Part shown: in pieces, positions 12,387 through 13,797 of the stretch
Layout: each line of letters starts with the position of its first letter
Numbering within the stretch: position 1 is the first letter of the stretch
Assembly (NCBI GenBank): GCA_023430285.1
Contig: JAEZAV010000159.1
Location: 1 to 13,797 of the forward strand
Direction of reading: 5' to 3'
DNA from: Methanobacteriota archaeon
GTDB taxonomy: Archaea; Methanobacteriota; Methanobacteria; Methanobacteriales; Methanobacteriaceae
Length of the DNA stretch: 13,797 nt
Made by a program: the position numbers and the translations under genes
Notes under the pieces: model-generated
Told to the model about the DNA's origin: nothing
Database searches by the model: none
What the model saw: only the letters and a program-made list of their open reading frames with translations

Positions 12387-12968
12387 TCAATTTTTGAGTA
12401 TTCCATGTAGGAAAATTTTCAAACTGTTTTCCATGTTTTTTTCCATGGCTTCCTCAGGGTACTGTTCATATATCTTTCCGTAAATTGTTATGTGAAATAC
12501 TATGCTGAATATGGTCATTGCAGCTGCATCAGGGTCTATATCCCTTAATATTCCCTTTTTTATGAGTTTTTGGAAGTACTTTGCCAGATGTTGTTTAATG
12601 AGTCTTGAAATTTTAGGAAAGACTTTATCTTCTATTGGAATTCCCCTAACTTCCTCCATGGAAATTCGTATTAGGTTGATCCTTTTGTCTATTTTTTTTG
12701 ATGCATTCTTCCATATGGTCATGAGGTAAGTTTCCACATCATCGTCCTCATCGATGTCAAACAGGGTTTCAAGTTCTAGAAGAAGTTGGTTTGCACCGCG
12801 TTCCTTTGCAGCCCTTAATAACCTATTTTTATTTTTAAATTTTCTAAATACTGTTACTTCGTTAACTCCTGCTTCACTGGCAATCTTTCGGGTTGTTGCA
12901 CCGTTTAATCCTTCGTTATCCAGGAGTTCAATTGTTGCATCGAGTATTTTATCTTCAGTACTAACCAT
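12387..12968 (-). CDS. TetR-family transcriptional regulator
   Basis: The 193-residue protein has a typical TetR N-terminal DNA-binding domain: helix 1 at about 4-20 (EDKILDATIELLDNEG), then the helix-turn-helix at 25-44, TTRKIASEAGVNEVTVFRKF, followed by KNKNRLLRAA. The remainder (about 55-193) is helical and would form the ligand-binding and dimerisation domain; it is not similar to any sub-family I can name. The open frame extends to 13046, but the ATG at 12968 is preferred: a TATA box lies 27 bp upstream, making a leaderless transcript, and the extension reads through that promoter. A palindrome lies between TATA box and ATG, so the protein likely represses itself. The YhgE-like membrane protein gene follows on the same strand and is the probable second target. 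Inducer unknown. Confidence 0.9.
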   Translation of the reverse strand: MVSTEDKILDATIELLDNEGLNGATTRKIASEAGVNEVTVFRKFKNKNRLLRAAKERGANQLLLELETLFDIDEDDDVETYLMTIWKNASKKIDKRINLIRISMEEVRGIPIEDKVFPKISRLIKQHLAKYFQKLIKKGILRDIDPDAAAMTIFSIVFHITIYGKIYEQYPEEAMEKNMENSLKIFLHGILKN

Positions 12969-12970
12969 CA

Positions 12971-12993
12971 ATGCAAGTATGCACTTGCGTGCA
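12971..12993. promoter_or_regulatory. Overlapping palindromes at the TetR gene start, candidate autoregulatory operator
   Basis: GCAAGT-ATGC-ACTTGC (12973-12988) has perfect 6-bp arms, and TGCAC-TTGC-GTGCA (12980-12993) has perfect 5-bp arms; they overlap. Together they fill the space between the TATA box and the ATG at 12968, where a bound dimer would block transcription initiation. The GC content is higher than in the surrounding DNA, which makes chance less likely. Confidence 0.65.
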
Positions 12994-12999
12994 TATAAA
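12992..12999 (-). promoter_or_regulatory. TATA box of the TetR gene
   Basis: On the minus strand TTTATATG is centred about 27 bp from the ATG at 12968. Transcription would begin at or within a base or two of the start codon, consistent with the absence of a ribosome binding site. Confidence 0.6.
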
Positions 13000-13011
13000 T
13001 GTTTCGTACCT

Positions 13012-13019
13012 AAAAAAAA
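13012..13019 (-). terminator. T-tract downstream of the DUF998 gene
   Basis: Eight consecutive T on the minus strand lie about 56 bp after the DUF998 stop and directly before the TetR promoter. This suggests that the DUF998 transcript ends here and the TetR gene is transcribed separately. Confidence 0.45.
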
Positions 13020-13074
13020 TTGTCCAACTAAAAATGGATTAAACATCTAAATTTTGGTTTTAGAAAATTCGATG

Positions 13075-13752
13075 CTAAATCTTCATTTTGTACATGTTGT
13101 AGGATAATGCCGCAAGCCAGATTAATGAGAAAAAAACTGCGGACCATTCAAAACCTGGAATTGGTAGAGTTGGGTATGGTGTTGCAAGTGCATCATGGTA
13201 CTTCGGTAGCGAAAGTATGGTTAAAAAAAACAGATCAATTATAACAGCTATAACACCGATTAAAGCAACACCTATCATGAACTTCGGATGATTAAATATA
13301 GCTCCTGTCATTAATATGATGGTAAGGAACAATGCTTCAAACACACCCTTGGCCGCCAGAACATGAAGGTTAATATGAGTCTCAGGAAAAACCCCAACGA
13401 AGATCAAAGAAACCGATGCAAAAATTCCTAAAATAATGCCAAGAGCAAGTAAAATTCTTTCAAACAAATTTCCAGTGTCCCACCTGTAAAATTGGCTTAT
13501 AAATTGAATTAAAATGATACCAGTAATAATGCAGGCCATGTTAAAGTAAATTGCCCCTTGTGGATTTAAATCAACATTTCCCAGGTTACTGAGCCAGTTG
13601 AATACTATGGAATAGGATTCAGGATACAACGATAGTGAAATAAATGTTAGTACACTGAAAACAACGAGGGCCAGAATCCCAAAAAGATCCATCCGATAAT
13701 TCCATGATTTCATACCAGTAAATATGAAATTTATTAAATAAATAGTTTCCAT
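13075..13752 (-). CDS. DUF998 six-helix integral membrane protein
   Basis: The protein (225 residues from this start) is an integral membrane protein with about six helices (22-43, 68-88, 97-120, 130-152, 157-180, 203-221). The stretch NWLSNLGNVDLNPQGAIYFN (52-71), containing the S-x-L-G-N motif after the first helix, and the GVFPETHINLH segment (120-130) with conserved polar residues at a helix end are features of the DUF998 family, whose role is unknown. The start is uncertain. The ATG at 13752 lies inside an inverted repeat and lacks a ribosome binding site; an ATG at 13713 (MKSWNYRMDLFG) has a TATA-like TATTTATTTAATAAA about 25-30 bp upstream and would give 212 residues. The gene lies upstream of, and on the same strand as, the TetR and YhgE-like genes but is separated by a T-tract, so common function is only suggested by proximity. 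Confidence 0.8.
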   Translation of the reverse strand: METIYLINFIFTGMKSWNYRMDLFGILALVVFSVLTFISLSLYPESYSIVFNWLSNLGNVDLNPQGAIYFNMACIITGIILIQFISQFYRWDTGNLFERILLALGIILGIFASVSLIFVGVFPETHINLHVLAAKGVFEALFLTIILMTGAIFNHPKFMIGVALIGVIAVIIDLFFLTILSLPKYHDALATPYPTLPIPGFEWSAVFFSLIWLAALSYNMYKMKI

Positions 13753-13776
13753 GTAAAGTTTTAACGGAAACTATTT
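13740..13776. promoter_or_regulatory. Perfect 11-bp inverted repeat over the DUF998 gene start
   Basis: AAATAGTTTCC (13740-13750) and GGAAACTATTT (13766-13776) are perfect arms around a 15-nt spacer that contains the first ATG. If the true start is 13713, the repeat lies just upstream of and touching the TATA region, a fitting place for an operator; if 13752 is used, it would fold over the start codon in the mRNA. The rest of the window beyond it to 13797 shows nothing recognisable. Confidence 0.55.
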
Positions 13777-13797
13777 TGATCTAAACTCCGGGCTAAA

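Overview
The window looks like a piece of a methanogenic archaeon of the Methanobacteriales, most likely a Methanobacterium-type genome. The DNA is AT-rich, several genes have archaeal TATA boxes about 26-28 bp from their start codons (short or absent leaders), terminators are plain T-tracts, and two large Asn/Thr-rich beta-helix adhesin-like proteins of the kind abundant in this order are present. The genus is inferred from style and gene content; no rRNA or other marker is present. I see no CRISPR array, tRNA, rRNA, IS element or prophage.

Layout. (1) 1-107, minus: the first 35 codons of a ribbon-helix-helix (NikR/CopG-like) regulator that runs off the left edge. (2) 391-2894, plus: a divergent three-gene zinc-type ABC importer (binding protein, ATPase, permease), separated from the regulator by a repeat-rich AT region and closed by a T-tract. 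(3) 2973-3848, plus: a NudC-type NAD(H) pyrophosphatase, convergent with (4) 3858-4319, minus: an FMN-binding split-barrel protein. (5) 4641-7142, minus, and 7481-9532, plus: two divergent secreted adhesin-like proteins with related C-terminal modules, sharing a 338-bp promoter region rich in palindromes. (6) 9663-10073, minus: a Cys-rich DUF3795 protein. (7) 10376-12280, minus: a YhgE/Pip-type membrane protein, directly downstream of (8) 12387-12968, minus: a TetR-family repressor, with (9) 13075-13752, minus: a DUF998 six-helix membrane protein upstream of that.

How the parts may work together. The regulator fragment and the importer form a divergent pair, which suggests local metal-responsive control. 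The TetR gene has a palindromic site between its TATA box and its start codon. The YhgE-like gene has a 9-bp inverted repeat abutting its TATA box, with the same CAAGT/ACTTG core, so a small TetR regulon acting on an envelope protein is a reasonable hypothesis. The two adhesins probably act at the cell surface and end in a common module that may serve sorting or attachment, because neither has a C-terminal membrane anchor.

Most genes belong to known families. No wholly new system is demonstrated. The less explained material lies in the intergenic regions (108-390, 4320-4640, 7143-7480, 12281-12386, 12969-13000, 13740-13776) and in the unanchored adhesin pair.
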